Shown: positions 33,345-42,296 of the stretch, one piece after another
Numbering within the stretch: position 1 is the first letter of the stretch
Layout of the letters: every line of letters begins with the position of its first letter
From: Rhodobacter sp. SGA-6-6
Lineage (GTDB): Bacteria > Pseudomonadota > Alphaproteobacteria > Rhodobacterales > Rhodobacteraceae
DNA length: 64,000 nt
Assembly (NCBI RefSeq): GCF_011043545.1
Contig: NZ_JAAKGP010000003.1
Coordinates: forward strand, 1-64,000
Reading direction: 5' to 3'
The notes under the pieces: generated by a model
What the model was told of the DNA's origin: nothing
Databases searched by the model: none
What the model saw: the letters and a program-made list of their open reading frames with translations, nothing else
Translations under genes and position numbers: made by a program

Positions 33345-34259
33345 ATGGCCGGCTCGCGCCTGTCCCGCTGGTTCGACCGCAAGGGCTGGTCCGACCTGAT
33401 CGTCGGCGCGCCCTATATCTGGCTGCTGGTGTTCTTCCTGCTGCCCTTCCTGGTGGTGGTGGCGATGAGCGTCGCCACCAAGACCTCCACCGCGCCGCCG
33501 ATCAGCTGGGGCGGCGAGGTGCCGCTGGTCAGCTGGGAGGCCTATGCCCGCGTCTTCGGCGACGGGCTCTACCTGCGGGCCTTCCTGACCTCGGTGCTGA
33601 ACGCTGCGGTGGCGATGGTTCTGTGCCTGCTGATCGGCTACCCGATGGCGCTCGGCCTTGTCCGGGTGGCGCCGGCCTGGCGCAACATCCTGCTGATGCT
33701 GGTGATCCTGCCGTTCTGGACCTCGTTCCTGCTGCGGGTCTACGCCTGGATGGGGCTGATGGGGCGGAACAGCTGGTTCAACGGGATGCTGACCGACGCC
33801 TGGAACGTCCTTGTCCCGGTGGACTGGGCGGTGAGGTCGATCCCGATGATGAACACCAATTTCGCCGTCGTGCTGGTGATGGTCTACACCTACCTGCCCT
33901 TCATGATCCTGCCGCTTTACGCCAGCCTCGAACGGCTGGACCCGACGCTGGACGAGGCGGCGATGGACCTGGGGTCCAAGCCCGCGCGGGTGTTCTGGGA
34001 CGTCACCCTGCCGCAGAGCATCCCCGGCATCATCGCCGGCGGGATGCTGGTCTTCATCCCCGCCGCCGGGGAACTGGTGATCCCGACGCTGGTCGGCAAT
34101 GCCTCCTCTCCGATGATCGGGCGGGTGATCTCGGACGAATTCGCCCAGGCGCGGGACTGGCCGATGGCCTCGGCGGTGGCGGTGGTGCTGCTGCTGATGA
34201 TGGTGGTGCCGACCATGCTCTACAGCCATTTCCAGGCCCGGGCGGAGGGATCGAAATGA
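33345..34259 (+). CDS. ABC transporter permease, PotB-like
   Basis: A 304-residue inner-membrane subunit with about six transmembrane segments (first at LIVGAPYIWLLVFFLLPFLVVV). The EAA coupling loop is LDEAAMDLGSKPARVFWDVTLPQS. It forms the channel with the following permease and overlaps its start by ATGA. Confidence 0.9.
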   Translation: MAGSRLSRWFDRKGWSDLIVGAPYIWLLVFFLLPFLVVVAMSVATKTSTAPPISWGGEVPLVSWEAYARVFGDGLYLRAFLTSVLNAAVAMVLCLLIGYPMALGLVRVAPAWRNILLMLVILPFWTSFLLRVYAWMGLMGRNSWFNGMLTDAWNVLVPVDWAVRSIPMMNTNFAVVLVMVYTYLPFMILPLYASLERLDPTLDEAAMDLGSKPARVFWDVTLPQSIPGIIAGGMLVFIPAAGELVIPTLVGNASSPMIGRVISDEFAQARDWPMASAVAVVLLLMMVVPTMLYSHFQARAEGSK

Positions 34260-35095
34260 AGCGTCGCCCGGTCTTCCTGATCACCATGCTGGCCTTCGGC
34301 TTCGCCTTCTTCTACATCCCGATCCTGTCGATGATCGTCTATTCGTTCAACGAAAGCCGGCTGGCGACGGTCTGGGGCGGGTTCTCCACCAAGTGGTATG
34401 TCTCGCTGTTCTCCAACCGGCAGGTGCTGGCGGCGCTGGTGCTGTCGCTGAAGATCGCCTTCATCTCGGCCTCGATCGCCACCATCCTCGGCACCATGGC
34501 CGGCATCGCGCTGGCCCGCTTCCGCGCCTTCCGCGGCCGGGTGATGTTCTCGGGGCTGGTGACAGCGCCGCTGATCATGCCCGAGGTGATCACCGGCATC
34601 TCCAGCCTGATGTTCTTCATCATGCTGGCGGAATGGATCGGCTGGCCGGCGCAGCGCGGCTTCACCACGGTGACGCTGGCGCATATCACCTTTTCCATGG
34701 TCTTCGTCACCACGGTGGTGCAGGCGCGGATGATCCAGGCCGACCGCGCCATCGAGGAGGCGGCGATGGACCTCGGCTCCCGCCCCTGGCAGGTGCTGTT
34801 CGACGTGACGCTGCCGGTGATCTTCCCCGCCATCCTGTCGGGCTGGCTGCTGGCCTTCACCATCTCGCTGGACGATGTGGTGATCACCTCCTTCACCACC
34901 GGGCCGGGGTCGACCACGCTGCCGCTCTTGATCTGGTCCAAGGTCAAGCTGGGGGTGACGCCCGACATCAACGCCCTGGCGACGCTGATGGTGCTGGTGG
35001 TCGGCGCCGGGGTGCTGATCGCCGGGATCGTGATGAACCGGGCCGCGGCCCGGGCCAGCGCCGACGCGCGGCTGGCCTACCGGGCCAACGAATGA
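34256..35095 (+). CDS. ABC transporter permease, PotC-like
   Basis: A 279-residue permease with about six transmembrane segments. The N-terminal segment is VFLITMLAFGFAFFYIPILS and the EAA loop is IEEAAMDLGSRPWQVLFDVTLPV. It starts within the stop of the first permease, and its own stop overlaps the start of the cupin gene, so the importer is coupled to the downstream enzyme genes. Confidence 0.9.
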   Translation: MKRRPVFLITMLAFGFAFFYIPILSMIVYSFNESRLATVWGGFSTKWYVSLFSNRQVLAALVLSLKIAFISASIATILGTMAGIALARFRAFRGRVMFSGLVTAPLIMPEVITGISSLMFFIMLAEWIGWPAQRGFTTVTLAHITFSMVFVTTVVQARMIQADRAIEEAAMDLGSRPWQVLFDVTLPVIFPAILSGWLLAFTISLDDVVITSFTTGPGSTTLPLLIWSKVKLGVTPDINALATLMVLVVGAGVLIAGIVMNRAAARASADARLAYRANE

Positions 35096-35943
35096 GGGGG
35101 CTGCTGGGGGTTCCGCTGGGCGCGCGCGGGTCGGGCCGGGCGCGCTATGGCCGGGCGATGCGGCTTTACGCGACCGGCGCGCTGTCGGCCGCGCAGCTGG
35201 AGGCCTATCGGGTGGCTGCCGCCGACGACCGCCGCCCGCCGGGCGAGGTGCTGGAGGACCGCCGCCTGCCCGTGCCGCCGGAGGCCGCGCCCGCGCCGGA
35301 ATCGCTGGTCCGCGCGCTGGTGGAGGAGGCCGACCGCTACCTTGCCGCGCTGCCCGGACCGGGGGTGGTGGAGGTGCGGACCCTGCTCGCCCGCTGGCGC
35401 GACGGGCCGGTGACGCTGCCTGACCCCGCGCCGAATGCGGTGGTCGCGGCGCATCTGGCCCCGGCGCTGGAGGCCGTGGCCGCGGACCAGCCGGCGCTGG
35501 CCGGCGCCATCGCCGCCGCCGCGCCCTTCCTGCGCTGGACCACCTATGGCGGCTATCCGCCGGATCAGATCGGCGCGGCCTTCCTGCGTGGCCATGCCTT
35601 CTGCTCCATCCTCGGCGAGGGCGGCCCGATCCCGGCGCGGGACTTCGACCTCGGCCTGTTCCTGATCGCGCCGCATCTGCTCTACCGCGACCACGCCCAT
35701 GCCGCGCCCGAGCTTTATGCGCCCTTGACCGGCCCGCACGGCTGGCGCTTCGGCCCCGGCCGGCCGCTGGTGGCGAAGCCCGCGCATCGGCCGGTGTGGA
35801 ACCCGCCCAACCGGCCGCACCTGACCAAGGTGGGCCCGGTGCCCTTCCTCTGCCTCTACGGCTGGACGAGGGACATCTGGCAGCCGGCCTCCGTCCTGCC
35901 CGCCGCCGACTGGCCCGAACTGGAGGCGCTGCGCCTTGGCTGA
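35092..35943 (+). CDS. Cupin of the DMSP-lyase-like (cupin-DLL) family
   Basis: A 283-residue protein. The C-terminal cupin has H201-A-H203-A-A-P-E207-L-Y209 in YRDHAHAAPELYAPLTG, and a second metal His, H243, in NPPNRPHLTK. This arrangement (His, His, Glu, Tyr, then a later His) matches DddL, DddQ, DddW and DddK, cupins that cleave dimethylsulfoniopropionate, and related cupin-DLL proteins of unknown substrate. The N-terminal 180 residues are alpha-helical and Ala-rich. It is longer than a typical DddL. Because it sits beside oxygenases and an amine importer, it may act on a betaine-like compound instead. Confidence 0.7.
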   Translation: MRGLLGVPLGARGSGRARYGRAMRLYATGALSAAQLEAYRVAAADDRRPPGEVLEDRRLPVPPEAAPAPESLVRALVEEADRYLAALPGPGVVEVRTLLARWRDGPVTLPDPAPNAVVAAHLAPALEAVAADQPALAGAIAAAAPFLRWTTYGGYPPDQIGAAFLRGHAFCSILGEGGPIPARDFDLGLFLIAPHLLYRDHAHAAPELYAPLTGPHGWRFGPGRPLVAKPAHRPVWNPPNRPHLTKVGPVPFLCLYGWTRDIWQPASVLPAADWPELEALRLG

Positions 35944-37537
35944 CCTGCTCATACGCAACGCCCGCATCCGCACCATGGACCTCAGCGCCCCCCGGGCCGA
36001 GTGGCTGCTGGTGCACGAGGGCAGGGTGGCCGCCCTGGGGACCGGCGCCCCGCCCGAGGCGGCGGAGGTGATCGACGCCGGCGGGCGGCTGGTGCTGCCG
36101 GGGTTCCAGGACGCCCATGTCCACCTGCTTTCGGGCGGGCTGGACATGGCGACGGCGGCTCCGCTCTACGAGGCGGCGACGGAGGTGCAGCTTCTGGCCG
36201 CGCTCTCCGCCCATGCCGCGGCGAAGCCCGACCTGCCGCTGGTGATCGGCGCCGGCTGGCAGCCGGGGTTCTTCGGCGACCACAACCTGACCGCGGCGGT
36301 TCTGGACCGGGCTGTGCAGGACCGGCCCGCAGTGGCCTACGACTCCAGTTTCCACAACGCCTGCCTGAACTCCCGCGCGCTGGAGCTGGCCGGGATCTGC
36401 GACGATACCCCCGACCCGACGAACGGCCATATCCTGCGCGATGCGAAGGGCCGTGCGACCGGGATGCTGCATGAAGAGGCGATCCCCTGGGCCGTCGCCC
36501 GGCTGCCGCAGCTGACCGACGAGCACTGGTATCAGGGTCTTCTGGCCGGGCAGGCCCATGCCAATGCCCATGGCCTCACCGGTGTGCTGGACCCGCGCAT
36601 CACCGATCAGGAGGCGCGGATCTACGCACGCGGGCTGGCGGAGGAGGTGCTGACGCTGCATGTCTGCGGCGCCGCGCTGGTGACAGAAGCGGACAGGCCG
36701 GAGACCGCCGTGGCGCGGCTTTCGGCGATGCGGGCGGCCCATCCCGGGCCGGGCTTCCACGTCCATTCGGCGAAATTCTTCATGGACGGCGTGTTCGAGA
36801 ACCGCACCGCCGCCTGTCTTGCCGACTACGCCGACCAGCCCGGCAATGCGCCCTGCATGTTCGGCGCCGAGCAAACGAAAGCCCTGTTCACCGCTCTCGA
36901 CGCCGCCCGCTTCGCCATCCATGTCCACGTCATCGGCGACGCCGCCGCCCGTCGCGCCATCGAGGGGCTGGAGGCGGCCCGGGCCGCCAATGCCCCCTGG
37001 CCGGCGCAGCACCAGTTGACCCATCTGCAGCTGATGGACCCCGGCGATTACGCCCGGCTGGCGCAGGTGGCGACGGCGAACATCCAGCCGCTCTGGGCGC
37101 GGCTGGACCCGTTGATCCCCGACATTGCGCTGGACATGATCGGGACGCAGCGCCACCCCGACACCTATGCCTTCCGCAGGATGCTGGAGGCGGGGGCGGA
37201 CTGGTGCCTGTCCTCGGACTGGCCGGTCTCCACCCTGAACCCGTTCGAGATCATCGAGACCGCCGTCACCCGGCAGGCGCGGCGGGTGGACGGCCCGAAG
37301 GCGCCGTTCCAGCCCGGCCAGCGGATGACGGTGGAGGAGGCGGTGACGGGCTACACCACCCATGCCGCAAGGGCCTGCTGGCGGGCGGGGACGACCGGGC
37401 GGCTGCGGCCCGGCTTCTCGGCCGATCTGATCGTGCTGGACCGCGACATCTTCGCCTGCGCGCCGGAGGAGATTTCCGACACGCAGGTGCTGCTGACGCT
37501 GTTCCGCGGCAGGGCGGTCCACCGCAGCGGGGTCTGA
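35936..37537 (+). CDS. YtcJ-like amidohydrolase
   Basis: A 533-residue metal-dependent hydrolase of the amidohydrolase 3/YtcJ group. The first metal site is QDAHVHLL near residue 62. Further motifs are HAHANAHGLTGVLDPR, FHVHSAKFFMDGV (metal-ligand region), AIHVHVIGDAAARRAIEGLE and the late Asp in LSSDWPVSTLNPFE. TTG start at 35936 overlaps the cupin gene by 8 bases. It would hydrolyse an amide, formyl or ring C-N bond of an intermediate, or deformylate a product. Last gene of the cluster. Confidence 0.85.
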   Translation: MADLLIRNARIRTMDLSAPRAEWLLVHEGRVAALGTGAPPEAAEVIDAGGRLVLPGFQDAHVHLLSGGLDMATAAPLYEAATEVQLLAALSAHAAAKPDLPLVIGAGWQPGFFGDHNLTAAVLDRAVQDRPAVAYDSSFHNACLNSRALELAGICDDTPDPTNGHILRDAKGRATGMLHEEAIPWAVARLPQLTDEHWYQGLLAGQAHANAHGLTGVLDPRITDQEARIYARGLAEEVLTLHVCGAALVTEADRPETAVARLSAMRAAHPGPGFHVHSAKFFMDGVFENRTAACLADYADQPGNAPCMFGAEQTKALFTALDAARFAIHVHVIGDAAARRAIEGLEAARAANAPWPAQHQLTHLQLMDPGDYARLAQVATANIQPLWARLDPLIPDIALDMIGTQRHPDTYAFRRMLEAGADWCLSSDWPVSTLNPFEIIETAVTRQARRVDGPKAPFQPGQRMTVEEAVTGYTTHAARACWRAGTTGRLRPGFSADLIVLDRDIFACAPEEISDTQVLLTLFRGRAVHRSGV

Positions 37538-37647
37538 CTGCGGCAAAGGATCACATGCGGAAATGCGCATGTATTGATCCGTGTCAAGGCGTGCCGGCCT
37601 GTCGGGCGGCATCCAAAAGGGCGGACGCGCCTTTGACGGAGACCGCC

Positions 37648-37827
37648 ATGACCCGCCTGATGCTGACCCTGTTCTCGATGATCGCCACCACGCTGATGGG
37701 GGTGTTCATCGTGGCCGCCCTGACCCTGGGCCATGTCGCCACCCAGCCGATCCTGATCGCCGCCGCCCTCGGCTTCGTGCTGGCGATCCCTGTCAGCTGG
37801 CTGGTGGCGAAGCAGATCGCGGGCTGA
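37648..37827 (+). CDS. Small two-helix membrane protein (often labelled 'CTP synthetase')
   Basis: A 59-residue hydrophobic protein with two membrane segments (LMLTLFSMIATTLMGVFIVAAL; PILIAAALGFVLAIPVSWLVA) and a short basic end. Similar small proteins in Rhodobacterales carry the label CTP synthetase, which cannot be right: there is no amidotransferase or synthetase domain in 59 residues. Start at ATG 37648, 8 bases after GACGGAGA. The 110 bases upstream show no other gene. Its function is unknown. Confidence 0.7.
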   Translation: MTRLMLTLFSMIATTLMGVFIVAALTLGHVATQPILIAAALGFVLAIPVSWLVAKQIAG

Positions 37828-37830
37828 ACG

Positions 37831-38604
37831 TCAGGCTTCGAGGAACACCCTCACGGTTTCCTCGAACTCGCGCGGCTTGTCGGCGTGCAGCCAGTGGCCG
37901 GCGCCCGGCAGCCTGGCGAAGCGGGCCTTGGGGAACAGGGTGCGGATGGTCTCGCGGTGTTCGGGCAGGACGTAGCGGCTGTCGGCGCCGGTCAGGAACA
38001 GCGTCGGGTGGTCGAAGCGGCCCTGTGTGTCCGGCCAGCCGACGATCCTGGCCATCTCGGCCTCCAGCACCGGCAGGTTGAGCCGCCAGCGCGGGCCGCC
38101 CTCGGCCTTCAGGTCCAGCGATTGCAGGAAGAAGGCGCGCAGGCCCGGGTCCTCGACCACCGCTGCCAGCCTGCGGTCGGCCTCGCCCCGGGTGACGACG
38201 CCGGCCAGGTCCAGCCCCATCATCGCGCGGGCGTGGTGGCTCTGGTCGTGGGCGTAGGGAACGGGAGCGATGTCGGCCACCACCAGCCGCCGGATCGCCG
38301 CGCCGCCGGTCAGCGCCAGCTGCATCGCCGCCTTGCCGCCCATCGAATGGCCGAGGAGATCGGCCTCGCCGCCGAGCGTTCCGATCACCTCTGCCAGGTC
38401 CGCGGCCATCTCCGGGTAGGATTGCGTCGGAAACCGCGGGCTGGTCCCGTGGTTGCGCATGTCCACCGCCACCACGTCGCGCCGGTCGGCCAGCCGGCGG
38501 GCGATCACCCCCCAGTTGCGGCCGGAGCCGTAAAGCCCGTGGGCGATGACCAACGGGGGAAAGGCGGCGCCTTCGGTGGCGGGGTGGAGGATCGTGGCAA
38601 GCAT
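37831..38604 (-). CDS. Alpha/beta hydrolase (YbfF-like esterase)
   Basis: A 257-residue alpha/beta-hydrolase. The oxyanion region is VIAHGLYGSGRNWG, the nucleophile elbow GHSMGG holds the catalytic Ser, the Asp is probably in FLTGADSRYV, and the His in PGAGHWLHADKP. The string DMRNHGTSP is typical of the YbfF/esterase branch. The start may be ATG 38604 (MLATILHP) or the slightly earlier ATG 38616. It is convergent with the small membrane protein gene, only three bases apart. Confidence 0.87.
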   Translation of the reverse strand: MLATILHPATEGAAFPPLVIAHGLYGSGRNWGVIARRLADRRDVVAVDMRNHGTSPRFPTQSYPEMAADLAEVIGTLGGEADLLGHSMGGKAAMQLALTGGAAIRRLVVADIAPVPYAHDQSHHARAMMGLDLAGVVTRGEADRRLAAVVEDPGLRAFFLQSLDLKAEGGPRWRLNLPVLEAEMARIVGWPDTQGRFDHPTLFLTGADSRYVLPEHRETIRTLFPKARFARLPGAGHWLHADKPREFEETVRVFLEA

Positions 38605-38699
38605 GACCGTTTCCATAGCGAAACGCGGTGTTCCCTGCCAGAGCGGTTGCATCGCGCCCCGGCGCGCGTAAATTCCCACGCAAGCCGGGAGAAGGGCGC

Positions 38700-39071
38700 A
38701 TGAGTGCGGTGACGATCATCCAGATGGCCGACAGGGTCTCGGCGCTCATGGAAGAGCGGCTGTCGGTGCGCGGCCGCACGCTGGCGGAGCAGGTCCGCAA
38801 GGCCGGGCGGCGGCTGCCGCGCAAGGTGCGCGAGGCGGCGGCATACCTGGCCGAGGCGGGCGAGATGGCGCAGAACCCCAAGCTGCTGGTCCGGGTGGAC
38901 GAGGGCGACGTGGCGGCGGCCTACGACATCTGCCTGCGCCATCTGGGCGGGGTGAACCGCGGCGAGCGGCGGAAGTCGGCGCTGCTGGGGGCCGCGGCCT
39001 CGGCGGCTTTCGGCATCTTCGTGGTGATGGTGCTGGCGATCGGGGTGATCTACTGGCGCGGGCTGATCTGA
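38700..39071 (+). CDS. Small protein with C-terminal membrane segment, unknown function
   Basis: A 123-residue protein. The first part is charged and helical (RVSALMEERLSVRGRTLAEQV and RRLPRKVREAAAYLAEA), and the last 30 residues form one transmembrane segment (ALLGAAASAAFGIFVVMVLAIGVIYW). GGGAGAAGGG precedes the ATG. Its 3' end overlaps the convergent DUF817 gene by 22 bases. I do not recognise the family; it looks like a tail-anchored membrane protein. Confidence 0.7.
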   Translation: MSAVTIIQMADRVSALMEERLSVRGRTLAEQVRKAGRRLPRKVREAAAYLAEAGEMAQNPKLLVRVDEGDVAAAYDICLRHLGGVNRGERRKSALLGAAASAAFGIFVVMVLAIGVIYWRGLI

Positions 39072-39913
39072 ACCGGCCTTCCCTTCGGGTAAAGCGCCGA
39101 GCGGCTGACCAGCGTCACGGTCACGAAGGCGACGTAGAGCAGCAGATACCACGACCCCAGCTTGGCGAAGCTGACCAACCGATCCGGCGTCTGGCCGGAG
39201 TAGAGCCATGTCCCGGTCGCGGTGCCGACATTCTCGGCCACCCAGAGCGCGAGGCTGGACAGGAACGCCGCCAAGGGCAGCGGCATCCACCAGTCATGGT
39301 CGTGGATGCGGAACCAGATCCTCGTGCGGCCGTAGACCAGCAGGGTGGCGGCGAACAGCCCCCAGCGGATATCCGGCAGGAAGTGGTGGGCGAAGAAGTT
39401 GACGTAGATCGCCGCGGCCAGCAGGACGGTGGTCCAGAACGGCGGATAGGGGGCGAAGCGCATCTCGAAGATGCGGATCACCCGCGCCATGTAGCTGCCG
39501 ACGCTGGCATACATGAAGCCCGAGAACAGCGGCACGCCCATCAGCTTGAAGAACCCGGGCTCCGGGTAGGCCCATGACCCGGCGGAGACCTTGAACCACT
39601 CCATCGCCGTGCCGGTCAGGTGGAACAAGAGGATGACCCGGGCCTCCTCCCATGTCTCCAGCTTCTGCCACAGGAACAGCGCCTGTATCCCGATGGCGAA
39701 CAGGAACAGCGCGTCGTAGCGGGCGAGCGGCCAGCCGGGTTGCCAGACCAGCTTGGTGCCGATGATCGCCACCAGCAGCAGGCCCCCGAACAGGCAGGCC
39801 CATCCCTGCTTCAGGACGAACATGACCAGTTCTGCCACCGCATAGGGCAGGCGGGCGCGGGCCCAGTCCCCCATCCGGCGTTCGAGACTGCGGGTTTCGG
39901 GGCGCTGGATCAT
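39050..39913 (-). CDS. DUF817 integral membrane protein
   Basis: A 287-residue membrane protein with about eight hydrophobic segments. LPYAVAELVMFVLKQGWACLFGG and TGTAMEWFKVSAGSWAYPEPG are typical of DUF817, and many His and Trp sit at membrane boundaries (FFAHHFLPDIRWGLF). I start at ATG 39913 (MIQRPETRS); the next upstream ATG (39946) lies inside the glyA terminator hairpin. Function unknown. Confidence 0.82.
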   Translation of the reverse strand: MIQRPETRSLERRMGDWARARLPYAVAELVMFVLKQGWACLFGGLLLVAIIGTKLVWQPGWPLARYDALFLFAIGIQALFLWQKLETWEEARVILLFHLTGTAMEWFKVSAGSWAYPEPGFFKLMGVPLFSGFMYASVGSYMARVIRIFEMRFAPYPPFWTTVLLAAAIYVNFFAHHFLPDIRWGLFAATLLVYGRTRIWFRIHDHDWWMPLPLAAFLSSLALWVAENVGTATGTWLYSGQTPDRLVSFAKLGSWYLLLYVAFVTVTLVSRSALYPKGRPVQISPRQ

Positions 39914-39935
39914 CGCGGAGGTCCGAAAAGGGAAA

Positions 39936-39958
39936 GGGCGCGCCATGATCGCGCGCCC
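39936..39958 (-). terminator. glyA terminator hairpin
   Basis: GGGCGCGC, loop CATGATC, GCGCGCCC: a perfect 8-bp stem located 25 bases after the glyA stop on the minus strand, upstream of the DUF817 gene. Confidence 0.55.
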
Positions 39959-39982
39959 CCGGCCGGTGTCAATGCAGGGAAA

Positions 39983-41272
39983 TCACAAGGTCGGGTAGAG
40001 CGGGAACCTGGCGCAGAGCGCCTCGACCTCGGCCTTCACCTTGGCCTCGACCTCGTGGTTTCCGTCCTCGCCATGGGCGGCGAGACCATCGACGACCTCG
40101 ACGATCCAGCGGGCGATCTGGCGGAACTCGGCCTCCTTGAAGCCGCGGGTGGTGCCCGCCGGGGTGCCGAGACGGATGCCGGAGGTGACGAAGGGCTTCT
40201 CCGGGTCGAAGGGCACGCCGTTCTTGTTGCAGGTCAGGTGGGCGCGGCCCAGGGCGGCCTCGGTCGCCTTGCCGGTCACCTTCTTCGGCCGCAGGTCGGC
40301 GAGGCAGAGGTGGTTGTCGGTGCCGCCCGACACGATGTCGATGCCGCCCTTCATCAGCTCGTCCGCCAGCGCTGCGGCGTTCTTCTTCACCTGCGCGGCA
40401 TAGTCCTTGAACTCGGGCCGCAACGCCTCGCCGAAGGCCACGGCTTTCGCCGCGATGACGTGCATCAGCGGGCCGCCTTGCAGGCCCGGGAAGACGGCGG
40501 CGTTCATCTTCTTGGCGATGTCCTCGTCATTGGTCAGGATCATGCCGCCGCGGGGCCCGCGCAGGCTCTTGTGGGTGGTCGTGGTCACCACATGGGCATG
40601 CGGCAGCGGCGAGGCATGGACGCCGCCCGCCACCAGCCCGGCGATATGGGCCATGTCCACATGCAGATACGCCCCGATCTCGTCGGCGATGGCCCGGAAC
40701 GCCGCCCAGTCCCATTCGCGCGAATAGGCGGTGCCGCCGGCCAGGATCAGCTTCGGCCGATGCTCCAGCGCCTTCTTGCGCACGTCGTCCATGTCCAGCC
40801 GCTGGTCCTGCTGGCGCACGCCGTAGGAGACCACGTTGAACCACTTGCCCGACATGTTCACCGGCGAGCCGTGGGTCAGGTGGCCGCCCGAGTTCAGGTC
40901 GAGGCCCATGAAGGTGTCGCCCGGCTTCAGAAGCGCCAGGAACACCGCCTGGTTCATCTGGCTGCCCGAGTTGGGCTGCACGTTGGCGAAACCGCAGTTG
41001 AACAGCTGCTTCGCCCGTTCGATCGCCAGGGTCTCGGCGATGTCGACGAACTGGCAGCCGCCGTAGTAGCGCTTGCCCGGATAGCCCTCGGCATATTTGT
41101 TGGTCAGGACCGAGCCCTGCGCCTCCATCACCGCCAGGCTGACGATGTTCTCGCTGGCGATCAATTCGATCTCGTGGCGCTGACGGCCAAGCTCGGACCG
41201 GACGGCGCCGAACAGCTCGGGGTCGCGGGAGGCAAGGGTTTCGGTGAAGAAGCCGGTGTCGCGGGCGGTCAT
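39983..41272 (-). CDS. glyA: Serine hydroxymethyltransferase
   Basis: PLP enzyme interconverting serine plus tetrahydrofolate with glycine plus methylene-tetrahydrofolate, the main cellular one-carbon source. The 429-residue protein has [32 protein letters not shown], and the PLP lysine K235 in [15 protein letters not shown]. Start at ATG 41272 (MTARDTGFF), with AAGGA upstream. It complements the glycine cleavage operon elsewhere in the window and would share folate one-carbon units with the GcvT-like enzyme of the catabolic cluster. Divergent from nadK. Confidence 0.97.
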   Translation of the reverse strand: MTARDTGFFTETLASRDPELFGAVRSELGRQRHEIELIASENIVSLAVMEAQGSVLTNKYAEGYPGKRYYGGCQFVDIAETLAIERAKQLFNCGFANVQPNSGSQMNQAVFLALLKPGDTFMGLDLNSGGHLTHGSPVNMSGKWFNVVSYGVRQQDQRLDMDDVRKKALEHRPKLILAGGTAYSREWDWAAFRAIADEIGAYLHVDMAHIAGLVAGGVHASPLPHAHVVTTTTHKSLRGPRGGMILTNDEDIAKKMNAAVFPGLQGGPLMHVIAAKAVAFGEALRPEFKDYAAQVKKNAAALADELMKGGIDIVSGGTDNHLCLADLRPKKVTGKATEAALGRAHLTCNKNGVPFDPEKPFVTSGIRLGTPAGTTRGFKEAEFRQIARWIVEVVDGLAAHGEDGNHEVEAKVKAEVEALCARFPLYPTL

Positions 41273-41453
41273 GGGCAAATCCTTCGCGGTCCTGGAAAGG
41301 TGTCGGCTATTTACGGCATGGGTTCCCCTCGGGAAAGGGCGGAAAACGACAGGATTCGCGGCGGGCGCGAAACCTTTTCGCCATGGGGCGCGGCGAATGC
41401 GGGGGGTTGAGTTTGCCGGGGCCAGCGGCCAAGGTCGCGGCAGGAGGGGCAAG

Positions 41454-42218
41454 ATGCGCCAGAAGATCAGATTCACCGCCAGCCGCGCCCCTGCCGCGGC
41501 GGAGGCGCTGGCCCGGCTGACCGCGCGCTACGGCCAGGTCGAGGCGCGGCGGGCCGATGTGATCGTGGCGCTCGGCGGCGACGGCTTCATGCTGCAGACG
41601 CTGCATTCGCAGCCGGCCCGCGACCTGCCGGTCTACGGCATGAACTGCGGCACCATCGGCTTCCTGATGAACGGCTTCTCCGAAGAGGCTTTGTGCGAGC
41701 GGCTGGCGGCGGCAGAGGAGACCGCGATCAACCCGCTGTCGATGCGAGCCGAGAATGCGAAGGGCCGGGTGACGGAGGCGCTGGCGATCAACGAGGTCTC
41801 GCTGTTGCGGCAGGGGCCGCAGGCGGCGAAGCTGCGGGTGCTGATCGACGGGCGCGAGCGGCTGGCGGAACTGGCCTGCGACGGCGCGCTGGTGGCGACG
41901 CCGGCCGGGTCCACCGCCTACAACTATTCGGCGCACGGGCCGATCCTGCCCATCGGCTCGGACGTGCTGGCGCTGACGGCGATGTCGGCCTTCCGCCCCC
42001 GGCGCTGGCGCGGCGCGGTGCTGCCGAAGTCGGCGGTGGTGCGCTTCGAGGTGCTGGAGGCCGAGAAGCGGCCTGTGATGGCCGATGCCGACAGCCGCTC
42101 CTCGGTCCGGGACGTGCTGTCGGTCGAGGTCAGATCGGTGCCCGACGTGACCCACCGGCTGCTGTTCGACCCCGGCCACGGGCTGGAGGAACGGCTGATC
42201 GGGGAACAGTTCATCTGA
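41454..42218 (+). CDS. nadK: NAD kinase
   Basis: Phosphorylates NAD to NADP. The 254-residue protein has the GGDG motif in [14 protein letters not shown] (residues about 35-48), [31 protein letters not shown] (NAD-binding) and the C-terminal [27 protein letters not shown]. Start at ATG 41454 after CAGGAGGGG. It is somewhat shorter than gammaproteobacterial NadK but typical for Rhodobacterales. Confidence 0.95.
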   Translation: MRQKIRFTASRAPAAAEALARLTARYGQVEARRADVIVALGGDGFMLQTLHSQPARDLPVYGMNCGTIGFLMNGFSEEALCERLAAAEETAINPLSMRAENAKGRVTEALAINEVSLLRQGPQAAKLRVLIDGRERLAELACDGALVATPAGSTAYNYSAHGPILPIGSDVLALTAMSAFRPRRWRGAVLPKSAVVRFEVLEAEKRPVMADADSRSSVRDVLSVEVRSVPDVTHRLLFDPGHGLEERLIGEQFI

Positions 42219-42226
42219 GCGGGAGT

Positions 42227-42285
42227 GGTGGGGTGGAACCCCACCCTACAGAGGGCTTCGGCGTAGGGTGGGGTTTTACCCCACC
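42227..42285. repeat. Inverted pair of GTAG-REP-like elements (BIME-like)
   Basis: Right half, 42263-42285: GTAG followed by GGTGGGGT-TTT-ACCCCACC. Left half, 42227-42249: the same element inverted (GGTGGGGT-GGA-ACCCCACC-CTAC). The 13-base spacer is AGAGGGCTTCGGC. GTAG plus stem, in inverted pairs, is the structure of REP/BIME elements mobilised by RAYT transposases. It lies between convergent nadK and the NtrC-family gene and may also terminate both. A related single copy is at 8760-8781. Confidence 0.65.
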
Positions 42286-42296
42286 ATCCTGCCGTC

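Noticed and set aside
34220-37612. An 1130-codon open frame antisense to permease, cupin and amidohydrolase genes
   Set aside because: Repetitive His/Gly/Arg/Gln/Pro composition typical of antisense frames in GC-rich DNA; the plus-strand genes have clear domains and coupled starts.
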